Positions 63,065 through 64,000 of a DNA stretch of 64,000 nt are shown in pieces (the first letter of the stretch is position 1; each line of letters starts with the position of its first letter). The translations under genes were made by a program, and so were the position numbers. Below the pieces are notes generated by a model. That model made no database searches and had not been told where the DNA came from. It worked only from the letters and a program-made list of their open reading frames with translations. Source of the DNA: Bacteroidota bacterium (lineage in GTDB: Bacteria; Bacteroidota; Bacteroidia; AKYH767-A; OLB10); contig JADJOA010000009.1 in NCBI GenBank assembly GCA_016714005.1, forward strand, positions 62,001-126,000, read 5' to 3'.

Positions 63065-64000
63065 TTACTTAACTGCTATGTCTTCAAACTTTTCCACCTT
63101 TAGCATCTCTTTCATTTTTGGAGATAGCAACAAACCCGAAACAGAATTTTTACCTTTGATGTATTTGCGTACATAATCCTGAATATCCTTGCGTGTAACC
63201 TTGTTTAAGTTGTCAATGTAATTGGTATAATAATCAATAGTGGCTGATGCCCACCAAAAAGTTACGGTATGTACATAGGCACTTGTTTTTTCTTTACCGT
63301 AAACATCTTGAATTGATAATTGTCTTTTTGCAGTTTCCAATTGCTCATCGGTAAAGTAATCATCTGCATCAAACATATCAACCTGTTTTAAAAACTCAGC
63401 ATATCCCTCACGTACCTTACCTGGGTTTAAAACTAAAAATGCCTGAATGGGTCCTGTGTATTTACAGGTTTGGTAACCAATTTGTGTTTGCAATGCCAAG
63501 CCGCCATCAACCATAGCCTGCTGAAATTTACTTGATGTTAATCCTAAAACAGTAGAGAACACATCAGCAGCATACGTTGCTTTTAAATCATTGCGTGTAT
63601 CGGGTCCGTGCCAACCTACTGTCATAATAGGTACGCGAGCGTTTTCGCTATTGGCAATAAATTTTTTATTTTCTGTTAATGGCGAAAATTCAGGTATAGG
63701 CCATTTTACAAACGGATCAAAGTCGCAGGGTTGCCAATCACCAAATAATTTTTCAACTTGTTTATAAACCTCATCATGTTTTACATCGCCTGCAACCACA
63801 AGTATTGAATTGTTTGGATAATAATACTTCTGTTGTATCACCCGCATTTTTCGGGAGTGGCTGTTAATATTACATCATGTATGCCAATCGCATTTTTACG
63901 AGTGTATAAATCTCCCACATATTTCTGTTAAACTGTTGTATAAGCACAAACGTTGGGCTTGACTCTGCACGCTGAAATTCTCCATCCACCACAGGATTTT
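63065..64000 (-). CDS. M16-family peptidase (C-terminal part, runs off the window)
   Basis: The visible part, about 310 residues, covers the end of the first M16 half and most of the second. It reads VVDGEFQRAESSPTFVLIQQ and ATPEKMRVIQQKYYYPNNSI, then ILVVAGDVKHDEVYKQVEKL, TVGWHGPDTRNDLKATYAAD and YVRKYIKGKNSVSGLLLSPK. Two indels near 63850 and 63935 break the N-terminal portion. The HxxEH zinc site, if present, lies beyond the window. It probably forms a heterodimeric periplasmic protease with the gene just downstream. Confidence 0.85.

Noticed and set aside
1..64000. Defence islands, toxin-antitoxin pairs, biosynthetic clusters, tRNA or rRNA genes
   Set aside because: I looked for nuclease/ATPase clusters, small paired ORFs, NRPS/PKS motifs and tRNA-like cloverleafs and found none that could be supported.

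Overview
The window is about 38-40% GC by eye and comes from a member of the Bacteroidota, most likely a Chitinophagales- or Sphingobacteriales-like environmental lineage; the order is an inference. Support comes from five predicted type IX secretion (T9SS) cargo proteins with C-terminal sorting domains and PKD/Ig-like repeats, a TPR/PD40/OmpA protein with the layout of T9SS PorE, Bacteroidota-type sequences for the succinyl-CoA ligase beta subunit, HMG-CoA lyase, LolA and FtsK, and TAnnTTTG-like -7 boxes. No tRNA, rRNA, CRISPR array, transposase, phage gene or recognisable defence system is visible.

Layout: 1-8.2 kb holds the end of a secreted hydrolase, sucC, an agmatinase, a YkgJ-type cysteine-cluster protein, the TPR/PD40/OmpA protein, a metal-receptor-like protein, nth and a DUF3817 membrane protein. 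8.3-16.7 kb (minus strand) is a two-gene secreted unit: a giant type B adhesin of about 2155 codons containing ten 83-residue repeats, followed 36 bp later by a cleaved-adhesin-like type A protein. 16.9-36 kb is core metabolism and housekeeping: GT9 glycosyltransferase, Nudix, HMG-CoA lyase, a TolA-like long-helix protein, HD hydrolase, HAD phosphatase, Hsp15-like protein, ychF, kdsA, PIG-L deacetylase, two RDD proteins, lolA and ftsK. 36-42.3 kb has another T9SS cargo, a sterol-desaturase-family enzyme, pyrD and AIM24. 42.4-51.6 kb has a 2-oxoacid dehydrogenase E2, a TPR/PD40 protein, an exonuclease, ald, etfBA with a bifunctional nuclease gene, ompH and recR. 51.7-61.5 kb holds two very large convergent T9SS proteins, one starting with a glucose/sorbosone dehydrogenase domain. 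61.7-64 kb has a tandem pair of M16 peptidase-family genes.

How the genes fit together: the strongest theme is envelope and surface biology. There are large secreted PKD/Ig proteins, envelope proteins that could support their export or anchoring (PorE-like OmpA protein, LolA, OmpH/Skp), KDO synthesis and glycosyl transfer for surface glycans, and M16 peptidases. Around this sits amino-acid, branched-chain and electron-transfer metabolism (E2, HMG-CoA lyase, ETF, alanine dehydrogenase, agmatinase).

Quality warning: about half of the genes, including essential ones (sucC, ychF, kdsA, pyrD, ftsK, lolA, etfA), are broken by one-base insertions or deletions, often in homopolymers, and three contain in-frame stops. 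I merge the frames into single genes and read most breaks as sequence errors rather than pseudogenes. I did not find a convincing undescribed system. The best leads are the exactly periodic repeat array in the giant adhesin, the TolA-like long-helix protein, and a perfect 30-bp intergenic palindrome.
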